The position numbers were made by a program, and so were the translations under genes. The notes below the pieces were generated by a model. It worked only from the letters and a program-made list of their open reading frames with translations, did no database searches and had not been told where the DNA came from. This document shows, in pieces, positions 47,249 through 58,710 of a DNA stretch of 64,000 bases (the stretch's first letter is position 1; every line of letters starts with the position of its first letter). The stretch is taken from NCBI RefSeq assembly GCF_000014345.1, contig NC_009879.1, positions 310,001 to 374,000 on the forward strand, given 5' to 3'. This DNA comes from Rickettsia canadensis str. McKiel. GTDB lineage: Bacteria; Pseudomonadota; Alphaproteobacteria; Rickettsiales; Rickettsiaceae.

Positions 47249-48304
47249 TTATCCCTCTAATCGATAGAACTTACTGAATTTATAAAATGTAATTAGATTC
47301 AAGAGTAAAATTTTAGTAATGCCGGCAATCGGTATGGCAAAAAATATTCCAATAATTCCAAATAAACTACCGCAAGCAAAAATTGAGAATATAATCCAAA
47401 GTGGATGCAAACCTATTTTATCACCGATAATTTTAGGGGTTAAAACATAAGATTCACAAATATTCCCGACTAAATAAATCATCATTATATATAATAATTT
47501 TGCAGTCATACTGAAAGTTACATAACCGATAATTAGGGTCAAGAGAAACGCTATAAAAGTACCAATAAAAGGAATAATAACTAAAAACCCTGTTAAAATG
47601 CCGAGTAAAAGAGCAAGATCAATACCTATTACGGTAAATGCAATGCTATAATAAGTAGATAATAATAAGCAAATATTTAGCTGTCCTCTTATGTAAGCAG
47701 ATAACAGATCATTAATTTCCGATATTATTTCAAGGATTTTGTTTCTGCTTTTTATAGGTAATAATGATTTCATATTTTCAATAATATTATTCCAATCACG
47801 TAGGAAATAAAATAATATTATAGGTATAAGTAACAATAAAACAAATATGTTAATAGTGATAATAGTATAACGCCAAAGATTATTAGCAATACTACTAAGT
47901 ATAGTAAATATACTATTTATAAAATTGCTTAAAGAATCCTTGATCTTATAGGCAATATCCGGTTCTATCGAATAAATTTTTACCATTATAGGCGGCAATA
48001 TTTCTCCTTGAAAATAATTTTTATATTTCGGAATATTATGTATAAAAGTAAAAATTTGTCCATAAATTATTGGTACTAAAATAGTTAAGCTTAAGAAAAA
48101 TATGTTCAAAAATATTAGATAAATTATGCTCGATGCAAATTTATTTGATATTTTAAATTTTGATGCGATAAAATTGATAGTAGGTTGTAGTAAGTAAGAT
48201 ATTATAAATGCAATAAAAAATGGTTTTACTGCATCTGAAATTAGCATAAAGCCGCTTATAAAAATCCCTAAAAAAACTAGCCACAATATAGCAGTTTTAC
48301 TCAT
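47249..48304 (-). CDS. perM: AI-2E/PerM family membrane protein
   Basis: A 351-residue polytopic protein of the AI-2E transporter/PerM family. About eight hydrophobic segments are present, with the typical [20 protein letters not shown] (about residues 182-201) and [20 protein letters not shown] (about 207-226) around the conserved periplasmic/cytoplasmic loop, and [20 protein letters not shown] (about 289-308) near the C-terminus. Some members act as sodium/proton antiporters or autoinducer exporters; the function here is open. Its start is 2 bp after the grpE stop. Confidence 0.88.
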   Translation of the reverse strand: MSKTAILWLVFLGIFISGFMLISDAVKPFFIAFIISYLLQPTINFIASKFKISNKFASSIIYLIFLNIFFLSLTILVPIIYGQIFTFIHNIPKYKNYFQGEILPPIMVKIYSIEPDIAYKIKDSLSNFINSIFTILSSIANNLWRYTIITINIFVLLLLIPIILFYFLRDWNNIIENMKSLLPIKSRNKILEIISEINDLLSAYIRGQLNICLLLSTYYSIAFTVIGIDLALLLGILTGFLVIIPFIGTFIAFLLTLIIGYVTFSMTAKLLYIMMIYLVGNICESYVLTPKIIGDKIGLHPLWIIFSIFACGSLFGIIGIFFAIPIAGITKILLLNLITFYKFSKFYRLEG

Positions 48305-48305
48305 A

Positions 48306-48845
48306 TTATTCTTCTTGCTTAGGTTTTTTAGTAACCTGTACGGTAGCAGGGCGAAGTAGTCTATCTTTAATTTTATATCCTGATTGCATTACAGTAATAA
48401 CGCTATTTGGTGCATATTTCGTATTATCTATTTGTGAAATTGCATTATGTAGATTATAGTCAAACATTGATCCTATTTCCGGCTTTATTTCTTCAATATG
48501 ATGTTTATGAAAGATTTTATCCAGCTCATCTTTAGTCATCTGAACGCCTTCAATAATATTTATGACTTCTACATCAAGCTTTGCCGGTGTATGTGCTAAT
48601 GCTCTTGCAAGATTATCACTAACATTTAGTAGCTCTTTAGCAAATGTAGCAATCGCATAATCTTTTGCTTCGTCACGTGCTTTTTCTAAACGCTTCCTTG
48701 TATTGTCTATTTCGGCAGTAGTTCTTATTAGCTTATCTTTTAGCTCTTCAATTTGTGCTTTTAACTCTGTTAATTCCTCTCTATCGTTAGCACTTGGTGC
48801 TTTTCTTATTTCTTCTTCGTTATTTTCTATATTATTATCCGTCAT
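48306..48845 (-). CDS. grpE: Nucleotide exchange factor GrpE
   Basis: A 179-residue co-chaperone of DnaK. An acidic N-terminus ([20 protein letters not shown]) leads into a long coiled coil (about residues 22-75), with the family signature [20 protein letters not shown] and [15 protein letters not shown], and a C-terminal beta domain ([20 protein letters not shown]). GrpE releases ADP from DnaK. It is divergent from rph, and the 76-bp gap must hold both promoters. Confidence 0.96.
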   Translation of the reverse strand: MTDNNIENNEEEIRKAPSANDREELTELKAQIEELKDKLIRTTAEIDNTRKRLEKARDEAKDYAIATFAKELLNVSDNLARALAHTPAKLDVEVINIIEGVQMTKDELDKIFHKHHIEEIKPEIGSMFDYNLHNAISQIDNTKYAPNSVITVMQSGYKIKDRLLRPATVQVTKKPKQEE

Positions 48846-48921
48846 ATTATCTACTTTGTTATTTTAAGATTAATAAGATATAATAAAAAATCTAAAATTT
48901 TCAATATAATATTATAGTAAT

Positions 48922-49641
48922 ATGAGACAGTCAGGAAGAAAAAGCAACCAATTACGTCCTATTTCATTAGAATTATCACCACTTGTTAATGCAGAAGGTT
49001 CATGTCTTATTAAAATAGGTAAGACGCATGTCATATGTAGTGCTACTTGCGAAACTACCGTACCACCGTTTTTACGTGGGCAGAATCAAGGTTGGGTTAC
49101 TGCTGAATACGGTATGCTTCCAAGCTCTACATCACAGCGTATTAAAAGAGAAGCAGTACTTGGAAAACAAGGTGGAAGAACACAAGAGATACAGCGTTTG
49201 ATAGGTAGGGCGATGCGATGTGTAATTGACCTAAAAAAACTTGGTGAAAGACAAATTATTATAGATTGTGACGTGATTAATGCTGATGGTGGTACTAGAA
49301 CGGCAGCAATAACAGGGAGCTACATAGCATTGCACCTAGCTATTAGATTATTGATGAAAAAGAGCATTTTAAAAGTAAACCCGTTAATTAGCCAAATTGC
49401 AGCTATTTCTTGTGGTATATATAAAGGTGAGACGATACTAGATTTAGATTATTTAGAAGATAGTGATGCTGAAGTGGATATTAATTTTGTGTTTGCAGGT
49501 AATGGTAATCTAATAGAAGTACAAGGCACAGCAGAGAAAAAGCCTTTTTCCGAAGAGCAATTTTTAGCAATGTTGAAACTTGCTAAAGTCGGTGCAGCGG
49601 AATTGTTTAAACTACAAAATCAGGTATTGCTTGGGTCTTAA
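48922..49641 (+). CDS. rph: Ribonuclease PH
   Basis: A 239-residue phosphorolytic exoribonuclease that trims tRNA 3' ends. Motifs: [20 protein letters not shown] at the start, [20 protein letters not shown] (about residues 54-73), [14 protein letters not shown] (about 86-99) with the phosphate-binding Arg, [20 protein letters not shown] (about 116-135) and [14 protein letters not shown] (about 194-207). The normal length and intact phosphorolytic residues suggest an active enzyme. Confidence 0.97.
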
Positions 49642-49723
49642 TATATAAAGCTAAAGAAGTCCTCGATATTATACCATGGACTGTCTTGATGGGCTTTGAT
49701 GTATGGATCGAAAAACACGTTTG

Positions 49724-49862
49724 GTATCATTTCCGCTGTGGCGGGAATCCAGTAAAACCTATAAACACTTGTTTTTTTAAGTTTATTTTGTCAATTAATG
49801 TGTAATGTTTATACTGATATTAAGGTTATTTTTTTGGATTCCCGCCTACGCTGGAATGATAT
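49724..49862. repeat. Type B palindromic repeat after rph
   Basis: TATCATTTCCGCTGTGGCGG at the left, the interior in reversed order relative to other copies (AAACACTTGTTTTTTTAAGT and TAAGGTTATTTTTTTGG), and GATTCCCGCCTACGCTGGAATGAT at the right. Confidence 0.8.
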
Positions 49863-49987
49863 AGAGGAGGTTAGGAATAACATGAGATGTGATTTCCTAT
49901 AGTCATTGTCTTCAACACATTATAATCATTGTGTGGATGATAGAGTGAGTAATATTCAAGATTATCAGATGAAACATTTCTCAAAAT

Positions 49988-50735
49988 GAGGAAAAAGCTT
50001 TGCCGATTTATACAATTTTAGTGCTGTTATATCAAGAATCAAGTAAGCTTAATAAAAAATATTTTATTAATTAATTATCTGAAAGATAAGCTAGATGTCA
50101 AAATAATTATTGCAGATGATGATCATTTAATGATTAAAGAAATAGCTTTATATAATTTACTATCTTACTCTTATGTGATATTTGTGCTAAAAAGTTTACC
50201 TGGAACTAAACCGAAAGCACTTAATGATGCTCTAGAATATTTACGTGGTGAGTATTTAGTGGTTTATGATGCTGAAGATAACCCTGAATCTGATCAGTTG
50301 CTTAAGGATCTAGCAATGTTTAGAAACTTGCCATCCTAATATGTTTGTCTTTAAGCTAAGCTTAATTTTTATAATAAAAATGAGAATCCAAAATGTTTAA
50401 TTATAGAATATAGTTTAGGTTTGCATATATCTTATCTTGAAAGTATTAAGTTTGCTAAAACTGCCTACACCTCTTTCTTGGTAGTACTAGTAATCATTTT
50501 AAAACGGATATATTAACATAAGCTTGGCCGGGTGGATACTTATAATGTAACAGAAGTAACGGAAGATGCCGAGCTTGGTATAAGACTAATCCCGGAATTA
50601 TACAGTAGCTATTCTTGACTCCTATACTCTAGATGAAGCACCGAATAGTTTAGGGAAATTGGCTCAATCAAAGGTCATGATGGATTAAAGGCTTTTTACA
50701 AATATTTTTTGTATTTAAAAGCACACAAGAATAAA
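49988..50735 (+). pseudogene. Decayed family 2 glycosyltransferase
   Basis: In-order fragments on the plus strand: EEKALPIYTILVLLYQESSK (49988), KDKLDVKIIIADDDHLMIKE-like sequence, an open 69-codon piece (50130-50339) with LPGTKPKALNDALEYLRGEY and the metal-binding DAED in VVYDAEDNPESDQLLKDLAM, then broken pieces including a TEDAELGIRL-like frame near 50560 and ILDSYTLDEAPNSLGK near 50620. This is the layout of a processive (BcsA-like) GT2 enzyme. Several stops and frame changes show that it is dead. Confidence 0.75.
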
Positions 50736-51195
50736 CACCGTATTGCAAATAATAACAATTTATATTTTCATCGGCTTATCTACTTATCATTTTTTGAGTT
50801 TACCCTTTATAATATTTGTATTGTTATAAATAAAAATTCCATAATTAATTATTTTATGGTGTGTTAAGAGTGTTTTTCGCTTTTATATTTGTATGGTAGC
50901 GCTCTTTAATATATTAAAGAATTCTTTGAAAAGTAGAAAAATAAAATTTCAAAATATTAGTAGCTTTGATCTTATGGGCTAGTTATTTTATATTACATAA
51001 ATGTAGCATCATAAAATGTATCATCTAAAGCAGTATTTAAATAATTTTTTGTCCCTTTAAATGGAGTAAAACTAAACATGGAGTTAGTTTAGAGGATTTT
51101 GATAAAGAATAGATCTATTATCTAACCTCTTGCAAATTATTCTTTATAAGATAGGTTATAGCAAGAGGTCTAATAAAAAATTTTTGTTCTTTCCC
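50736..51195. other. Long AT-rich stretch upstream of groES
   Basis: No gene is supported. Many short stops occur in all frames. A TATGG-rich run and a GTATTTAAATAATTTTTTGTCCC stretch are visible but not interpretable. It could be further decay of the glycosyltransferase region. Confidence 0.4.
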
Positions 51196-51226
51196 CTTGA
51201 ACTAACAAAAATAAAATATATATAGT
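51196..51226 (+). promoter_or_regulatory. RpoH-like heat-shock promoter of groESL
   Basis: CTTGAA at 51196-51201 followed, 17 bp after CTTG, by TATATATAG at 51217-51225. It matches the alphaproteobacterial heat-shock pattern and lies about 40 bp before the groES start. A matching site precedes hsp20. Confidence 0.68.
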
Positions 51227-51263
51227 ATGTACATATTTAAAGATTTAATAATTGGAGGTTAAA

Positions 51264-51551
51264 ATGTCTTTTAAACCATTACATGATAGAATTGCAATAA
51301 AGCCTATCGAACACGAAGAAAAAACTAAAGGTGGAATTATTATTCCTGATACTGCTAAAGAAAAGCCTATGCAAGGTATTATCACCGCTGTAGGCACAGG
51401 TACTCGTAATGAAAAAGGTGAAGTTTATCCTTTAGAGTTAAAAGTCGGTGACAAAGTTTTATACGGTAAGTGGGCAGGTACCGAAATCGAAATTAAAGGT
51501 GAAAAACTGATCGTTATGAAAGAAAACGATGTTCTTGGTATAATTAATTAA
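51264..51551 (+). CDS. groES: Co-chaperonin GroES
   Basis: A 95-residue protein from the ATG at 51264, which follows GGAGG with good spacing; an in-frame TTG at 51252 would start inside that site and is rejected. It has [19 protein letters not shown], the mobile loop [17 protein letters not shown] (about residues 20-37) that contacts GroEL, and the C-terminal [16 protein letters not shown]. GroES caps the GroEL chamber. It is followed by groEL 29 bp downstream. Confidence 0.98.
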   Translation: MSFKPLHDRIAIKPIEHEEKTKGGIIIPDTAKEKPMQGIITAVGTGTRNEKGEVYPLELKVGDKVLYGKWAGTEIEIKGEKLIVMKENDVLGIIN

Positions 51552-51565
51552 TTGTTTATTTATAA

Positions 51566-53224
<1,659 letters not shown>

Positions 53225-53326
53225 GTCTATATTAAGATAAGTTATGCGATAAGTCTAAATAAAAACTGGTCTTGTTGCATGGATTGATGTCATCCTCTCG
53301 AATGCGTGTATTGAAACACACTCTAG

Positions 53327-53357
53327 GTCATACCGTGGTCTCAAGTCGCGGTATGAC
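53327..53357. repeat. Deleted type A repeat (hairpin)
   Basis: GTCATACCGTGGTCTCAAGT followed by CGCGGTATGAC is a 31-bp near-palindrome with the interior of the type A family missing. CTTGTTGCAT upstream (53270) and ATGCAACAAG (53378) downstream form an outer inverted repeat. Confidence 0.7.
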
Positions 53358-53600
53358 AGTAAAAAAACTGATTTATGCAACAAGAATAAAAGTTGTACAA
53401 ATGGGTTTTACAGTGATTTTTTGCTTGATTTAAAAATAAATTCTTTGATAAAACTCTTCCACAAAAAATAAAATATAATAATTTTTCTAAAAACAAATCA
53501 ATTAGAAATGTTAACATAATAAATTTATTGCTTTATTTGGTGTTTAGTTATTTGTAAAGTATAACTATTAACTGAATTAGTATAAATTAAGGAGGTGGTT

Positions 53601-54005
53601 TTGCTCCAAAGGGTTATTAAACATTTGAATCATAATTTATCTAAACATGACATTACTGCTCAAATAACAGGTAGGATCAAACATCCAATATCAATTTTAT
53701 ATAAATTATATCGTAAGGGTATAAAATTAGAAGAATTAACAGATATTTTTGCAATAAGAATAGTGGTAATAGATGAAGAGAAATGTTATAAAGCTTTAAA
53801 AGTAGTTCATAATCTTTATGAGTATGAAAAGGATAAATTCAAAAATTATATTCTTAATCCTAAACCAAACGGCTATCAATCTTTGCATACTATTATTATA
53901 ACTGAGGATAATTATAAAATAGAGATACAAATACGTGATCATAAGATGCATTATCATGCAGAGAGCGGTGAAGCTGCACATTGGAAATATAAAAATAGTT
54001 TTTAG
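53601..54005 (+). CDS. Stand-alone RelA/SpoT synthetase domain
   Basis: About 134 residues from a TTG at 53601, which follows AAGGAGG with good spacing (a GTG at 53595 overlaps that site and is less likely). The sequence carries the RSH synthetase core: GRIKHPISILYKLYRKGI (about residues 26-43), LTDIFAIRIVVIDEEKCYKA, NPKPNGYQSLHT (about 94-105), IEIQIRDHKMHYHAESGEAA with HWKYKNSF at the end. These include the GTP/ATP-binding and catalytic residues. The HD hydrolase and regulatory domains are absent, so it is either a truncated spoT copy or a small alarmone-synthetase-like protein. The clean frame and strong ribosome-binding site suggest expression. Confidence 0.75.
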   Translation: MLQRVIKHLNHNLSKHDITAQITGRIKHPISILYKLYRKGIKLEELTDIFAIRIVVIDEEKCYKALKVVHNLYEYEKDKFKNYILNPKPNGYQSLHTIIITEDNYKIEIQIRDHKMHYHAESGEAAHWKYKNSF

Positions 54006-54587
54006 CTTATAACATAAAAGCTGAATAAGCTGAATTTTTATTTTGTATTATTGTGAATGTTTAAAAAGAAATTTCATAAAACGACTTTTTGCAATATTCT
54101 TTTTTGTTCTGAAGTGAAAATGTTGCTTGATAAAATTAGTGGAAACATTTAATAGTTGTTATTATTTCTAAATACGCTGCTATTATAAATAAGCAAGAAT
54201 CTTTCTATAGTCTCTGTTACTTTTTCTAAAGCCTTTTCCGGAGGTTTTTAGCATTTATAGTTTGTAAATTATGAAGGCATTTAAATGCTTTAATAAAGTA
54301 CGATATCATATTTCTGTTCTTGAATTAATAAATTTAACATTTAACCTGTGCTAATTTTACCATACGTCTTAATTGGCTACGTTCATCTAGTAAATACTAT
54401 GCGGTACTCATGCATGGCATTGCATCAACCATGGGTTCTTGAATATGAAACAAGTTTAGGCGCTGGAAGACAAACCCTGGACATAGATGGACACACCATC
54501 ATCACGATGCTTAATTAAGCGTTAAAGCAACTTAATAGTTGTTTATGAGTTAAGTGACCCAAGACTTTGTTGTGTAGATACCCAAGT
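54006..54587. other. Gene-poor stretch with unclear fragments
   Basis: No intact gene. On the minus strand LDERSQLRRMVKLAQVK (near 54390) and AFKCLHNLQTINA (near 54280) appear in broken frames and may be from a decayed protein. The region TTAAAGCAACTTAATAG at 54521 is featureless. Confidence 0.35.
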
Positions 54588-54695
54588 CGTCATTGTGAGT
54601 AGCCAGATTGTACGACAATCGATAAAAATGCTGAAGATTAGTATTTTGTGACTGTATTACTTTGTTGAAACTTACAGTTTCTTTTCGCAATGACG
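54588..54695. repeat. Inverted repeat, type E
   Basis: CGTCATTGTGAG at 54588 and TTTTCGCAATGACG ending at 54695 are inverted (CGTCATTG/CAATGACG, exact over 8 bp). The interior GTACGACAATCGATAAAAAT resembles no coding sequence. Similar arms (TTGCAATGAC) are seen after the EAL gene at 7975. Confidence 0.7.
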
Positions 54696-54740
54696 ATGAA
54701 AAACAGTCCACGCAACAAAGTTTAATTTACTAATTATTTA

Positions 54741-55274
54741 TTATCTACTCAAAGCTTTTATTCCTTCCTTTAAGCCGTCTTTTATAAATGAAATTTTAGC
54801 TTGTTTACCGTCTGCAGTTATTAGTTCTACATAATTGTTGTTTGATAAAATTATATCTAGATCATTTTGCGTAATAGTAGCTAGAGCCTGACAGCCATTT
54901 ACCGTACAATTTACATATTTTCCTGCTGCTATTCGTTTATCACCGCTATTAATAATAGTACCTGCCGGAATTTGAACATTTGATGGGACTATTTCGATTA
55001 TCTTTAGTTCCTGTTCTTCTTGTTCTTGATTAAAGTATCCTATATGATAAATGGCTAATATTTCCTTTTCTTTATCTTTCTCTAGATTATTAATTTGTTG
55101 TGATAAGAAACAAAGTTTTTTTTTCTCATTAAGAGTACAGTTTAAAGTCCAAGCTCCATACTTTTTTGGTGTCGTTGATGCATTGACGTTTTGTATGCTA
55201 TACAAAACAAAATTACCGGTTATTATAAATAACCCGCTAAAAACAAAAGCAATTTTCTTTACATAATCTTTCAT
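54741..55274 (-). CDS. Invasion-associated locus B (IalB) family protein
   Basis: A 177-residue exported protein. After a signal/anchor segment (about residues 7-30) it shows the IalB-family start KKYGAWTLNCTLNEKKKLCF (about 37-56), a mid-part with IPAGTIINSGDKRIAAGKYV (about 106-125), and a cysteine pair CTVNGC (about 127-132). IalB proteins were described in Bartonella as linked to erythrocyte invasion, but the family is widespread in alphaproteobacteria and its role is unclear. The end of gltX overlaps the start of this gene by 4 bp (55271-55274), suggesting translational coupling. Confidence 0.85.
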   Translation of the reverse strand: MKDYVKKIAFVFSGLFIITGNFVLYSIQNVNASTTPKKYGAWTLNCTLNEKKKLCFLSQQINNLEKDKEKEILAIYHIGYFNQEQEEQELKIIEIVPSNVQIPAGTIINSGDKRIAAGKYVNCTVNGCQALATITQNDLDIILSNNNYVELITADGKQAKISFIKDGLKEGIKALSR

Positions 55275-56662
55275 ATAATTTTTAACCTCTTTAAAATATT
55301 TTCTTTTCCTAAAATTTCTGCAATTTCAAACACGCTCGGTGAAGCTGTCATGCCGGTTATTAAAGCTCTAACCGGTTTCATAAGCTCATTTAGTTTTAAG
55401 CCATTATGAGTTGCTATTTCTTTAAATTTATTCTGCACTGATTCCTTATCAAACTGCTTAAGCTTGTTTAAATTTTCTATAACTTGCTTGATTAAATCCT
55501 TATCGCAATTTTCAATAATTTCTTTTGCATCTTGCTTGTAGATGATAGGAGAATCGACAAGATAAATTTGAGCAAGCTGTACTAGATCTAGCAACGTTTC
55601 ACTTCTGACTAACAAACTCCGTATTGCTTGATTTATATAGATTACTTCCTGCTTGCTAACATTATAATTTTGTCTCAATCTCTCTACAGTCTTTGAAGTT
55701 GCACTATCATTATCAAGTAGTCGTAAATAGTGGGCGTTAAGGCTATTCATGTTAGCAAAATCAAGTTTAGCCGGTGATTTACCGAGCGAATCAAGATTAA
55801 ACCATTTTATAGCCTGATCCATTGAAATAATTTCATCATCGCCGTGGCTCCAACCAAGACGCAATAAATAATTACACACACTTTCCGGTAAATATCCCAT
55901 ATCTTTATAAGCTGCAACGCCTAAGGCTCCATGCCTTTTCGATAATTTTGCCCCGTCTGCTCCATGAATTAGCGGTATATGAGTCATGCTTGGTACGGCA
56001 TAGCCGCAAGCCTGATAAATAGCGATTTGTCTTGCTGCATTGGTTAAATGATCATCACCTCTAATAATATGAGTTATACCCATATCGTGATCGTCTACTA
56101 CAACCGCTAGCATGTAAGTAGCAGTGCCATCGCTACGCAATAACACCATATCGTCAATATGAGAATTTTCTATTACTACATCGCCTTGTAAAGTATCACG
56201 AATTGTTATACTACCTTCGCGTGGGGTTTTTAGACGTATTACCGGCTTAATATCAGTAGGGTAGGCCGCAGGATCTTTGTCACGCCAATCGCTATTAAAA
56301 ATAAAATACTGCTTATTTTCTAAAGCTTTTTGTCGCTGTTTTTCTATTTCTTCTTGGCTAGTAAAACAATAATATGCTTTACCTGCTTGCAGTAATTTTA
56401 GTGCAGTTTCTTTGTAAAGATCATTACGTTTTGACTGAAATATAACTTCACCGTCCCAATCAAGACCTAGCCATTTTAGACCTGAGAATATAGCTTCTAC
56501 AGCTTCGTTTGTGGATCTTTCTTTATCAGTATCTTCAATGCGAAGCAAAAACTTACCGTTATGATGCCTTGCAAATAAATAGTTAAACAAAGCGGTTCTT
56601 GCCGAACCTATATGTAAAAACCCCGTTGGTGACGGAGCAAATCTAGTAATTACGTTAGTCAT
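55271..56662 (-). CDS. gltX: Glutamyl-tRNA synthetase
   Basis: A 463-residue class I synthetase charging tRNA-Glu (or also tRNA-Gln where GatCAB is used). The HIGH-type motif is in FAPSPTGFLHIGSARTALFN (about residues 8-27), RIEDTDKERS (about 43-52) follows, and the KMSKS-type motif is KLSKRHGALGVAA (about 239-251). Rickettsia carry two gltX copies; which one this is cannot be decided from the sequence alone. Its coding strand is the same as the IalB-like gene downstream. Confidence 0.96.
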   Translation of the reverse strand: MTNVITRFAPSPTGFLHIGSARTALFNYLFARHHNGKFLLRIEDTDKERSTNEAVEAIFSGLKWLGLDWDGEVIFQSKRNDLYKETALKLLQAGKAYYCFTSQEEIEKQRQKALENKQYFIFNSDWRDKDPAAYPTDIKPVIRLKTPREGSITIRDTLQGDVVIENSHIDDMVLLRSDGTATYMLAVVVDDHDMGITHIIRGDDHLTNAARQIAIYQACGYAVPSMTHIPLIHGADGAKLSKRHGALGVAAYKDMGYLPESVCNYLLRLGWSHGDDEIISMDQAIKWFNLDSLGKSPAKLDFANMNSLNAHYLRLLDNDSATSKTVERLRQNYNVSKQEVIYINQAIRSLLVRSETLLDLVQLAQIYLVDSPIIYKQDAKEIIENCDKDLIKQVIENLNKLKQFDKESVQNKFKEIATHNGLKLNELMKPVRALITGMTASPSVFEIAEILGKENILKRLKII

Positions 56663-56688
56663 TTATTATATCCTCCTATTTACCCACT

Positions 56689-56752
56689 ACTTGATCACGG
56701 GATCCAGTCTTTTTTAATTTTTTCTGGATACTGTAGTCAAGTCACGGATTAC
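56689..56752. repeat. Type A palindromic repeat between ubiG and gltX
   Basis: CTTGATCACGGGATCCAGTC at the left and TGGATACTGTAGTCAAGTCA then CGG at the right. It is a shortened copy lacking the outermost GTCAT ends. Confidence 0.7.
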
Positions 56753-56754
56753 AT

Positions 56755-57465
56755 CTAATGTGTGTTTCTTTCTAAATACATAAAATAATTTACTTCTATA
56801 TTGTCGCTTAATTTCCATTCATTTTTAGCCATATCATATATCAAACCTTTCAGCTCCTTAATTTCAATACCGGTATCTGTAAGCATTTCATAAATTTCCG
56901 AGGGTTTTAAAAATTTACTATAATTATGAGTGTTTTTCGGTACCCAGCCTAAAATATATTCAGCAACTATTATTCCGAGTATATAAGCTTTTTTCATGCG
57001 GTTAATCGTAGAAATTATTGCTATACCGTTTGGTTTAATATGCTGCACCAAATTTAGTATAAATTGCTGTACGTTTTCTACATGCTCAATAACCTCAAGA
57101 CAAATTACCACATCATATAGCTTATTGCTCTTTAATTCTTCTATAGTAGATTGTAAATAATTTATCTTTACACCGTTTTCCTTAGCATAAGCAGTTGCTG
57201 TTTCAATGTTACTTTGCAGTGCATCAATAGCCGTAACGTTAAAACCTTGCGCCGCTAGAGGAGTTGCAATTAATCCTCCCCCACAACCTACGTCTAATAT
57301 TTCTAATTTAGAAATATCGTTGTAATGTGAGGTTATTTTCTCTATTATATACTCAAGACGAATAGGGTTTATACAGTGTAAGATACCGAAATCTCCGTCC
57401 TTATTCCACCAATTATGAGAAATTTTCTCAAATTTTTCTAATTCTTTTTTATCAATTGAAGACAT
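56755..57465 (-). CDS. ubiG: Ubiquinone biosynthesis O-methyltransferase
   Basis: A 236-residue SAM-dependent methyltransferase for two O-methylation steps of ubiquinone synthesis. It opens with the UbiG-type KKELEKFEKISHNWWNKDGD (about residues 5-24) and LHCINPIRLEYI, then the SAM motif LEILDVGCGGGLIATPLA (about 53-70), TAIDALQSNI, and VVICLEVIEHVENVQQFILN (about 120-139). STINRMKKAYILGIIVAEYI (about 152-171) is characteristic of UbiG. The divergent neighbour is the znuB-like gene. Confidence 0.95.
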   Translation of the reverse strand: MSSIDKKELEKFEKISHNWWNKDGDFGILHCINPIRLEYIIEKITSHYNDISKLEILDVGCGGGLIATPLAAQGFNVTAIDALQSNIETATAYAKENGVKINYLQSTIEELKSNKLYDVVICLEVIEHVENVQQFILNLVQHIKPNGIAIISTINRMKKAYILGIIVAEYILGWVPKNTHNYSKFLKPSEIYEMLTDTGIEIKELKGLIYDMAKNEWKLSDNIEVNYFMYLERNTH

Positions 57466-57498
57466 AGTCTATAGGTATATTATATGATTCTTTCCAAT

Positions 57499-57595
57499 GT
57501 CATCCCGTGGCTTCTTGACTACAGGATCCAGAAACAATTTTATAATACTAACAATTTTAGTATTTTTCCTGGATTTCTGCTTTCACTGGAATGAC
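57499..57595. repeat. Hybrid type A/B repeat between ubiG and znuB-like genes
   Basis: The left end is type A (GTCATCCCGTGGCTTCTTGA then CTACAGGATCCAG) while the right end is type B/C (CTGGATTTCTGCTTTCACTG then GAATGAC). It suggests recombination between families or a chimeric insertion. Confidence 0.7.
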
Positions 57596-57640
57596 ATGAA
57601 TATTATCCCACTGTGCAACAAATATATATAATATATTGAG

Positions 57641-58408
57641 ATGACTTTAATAATACTAGCCTTAATTTTAATTAGCTGCATATTTGCTCCCCTTGGCTGC
57701 ATTGCCTTATGGAAGAGATATATTTATTTCAGTGACGGACTTGCTCATAGCAGTTTTTTAGCAGCTAGCATAAGTATTATAGCACATTTCCCATTAATAT
57801 ATTCAGGCATAATAGTTGCGATTCTTTTTTCGTTTTTTGTGTTCATTTTTAAAAATAATGCTGAAAAAAATGCAGTTATTAACTTAATTTCTAGCTTTAT
57901 GTTAGCTATAGCTTTAGTTATTAATTATTTTACTTCTTTGCAAAATAATATAGTAAATTTGTTGTTTGGAGATATTTTATCTGTATCTTTTAATGATTTT
58001 ATTATACTTGCAATAGTGTTAATAACTATTATAGGTTTTATAATATATTTTTATAATCAAATTCTTCTTATAATTATCAATAGGGATATTGCGGTTATAA
58101 AAGGCTTAAAGGTTAATATTATTGAGCTAATATTTTTACTTTTGCTCTCATTATCGGTATTTTCTGCTATAAAGATTGTTGGGGTACTTATGGTGACTGC
58201 TATTTTACTTATTCCTGCTATGATCGCACGGTTTATGTCATATAGTCCCTCTCAGATGATTATAATATCAATTCTTATCTCTTTATTTATTAATTTTTGT
58301 GCTGCACTGAGCTCTTTCTATTTTGATCTGCCTTTAACTCCAATATTTATCATAATAGGTGTGTTGATTTATGGTTTGCTGTATTTAAAGCAATTATTTG
58401 TGGATTAA
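57641..58408 (+). CDS. znuB: ZnuB-type metal ABC transporter permease
   Basis: A 255-residue membrane protein of the ABC-3 family (zinc/manganese permeases). Around seven or eight hydrophobic segments are present. The family motifs are FAPLGCIALWKRYIYFSDGL (about residues 15-34) with AHSSFLAA following, INRDIAVIKGLKVN (about 145-158) and IKIVGVLMVTAILLIPAMIA (about 182-201). It is the integral membrane part of a high-affinity zinc or manganese importer; the ATPase and binding protein are not in this window. Confidence 0.92.
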   Translation: MTLIILALILISCIFAPLGCIALWKRYIYFSDGLAHSSFLAASISIIAHFPLIYSGIIVAILFSFFVFIFKNNAEKNAVINLISSFMLAIALVINYFTSLQNNIVNLLFGDILSVSFNDFIILAIVLITIIGFIIYFYNQILLIIINRDIAVIKGLKVNIIELIFLLLLSLSVFSAIKIVGVLMVTAILLIPAMIARFMSYSPSQMIIISILISLFINFCAALSSFYFDLPLTPIFIIIGVLIYGLLYLKQLFVD

Positions 58409-58439
58409 CGTAGTAGTTAGTTGGACGAATGTTCAGGAT

Positions 58440-58554
58440 GTCATTCCCGCGTAGGCGGGGAATTTAGTAAACCATATAAAAACCTTGTTTTATATGGTTA
58501 TCAAGTATGTACTATATACTATTTATTGTGGATTCCCTCTTTCGTGGGAATGAC
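58440..58554. repeat. Type B palindromic repeat after znuB
   Basis: GTCATTCCCGCGTAGGCGGG at the left and GGATTCCCTCTTTCGTGGGA then ATGAC at the right, interior AACCATATAAAAACCTTGTT. Here the interior lacks the AATAACCTTAAT word of the other copies. Confidence 0.78.
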
Positions 58555-58710
58555 ATCCTGAGCGTATTTTGTGAAGCATGTGTAATAACGCCGATCAAGT
58601 CGATGGATGTTGAGAAGTTAATTCACAATGATTCCTACTTTAAAAACTACCAAATAGTGCTATTAATATTACTTTACTTGTATATAAGGAATATTGTCTA
58701 TTAAGTTGTG

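Noticed and set aside
58507..58704. Short plus-strand ORF after znuB
   Set aside because: Its first part is type B repeat sequence and the rest is low-complexity; likely spurious.
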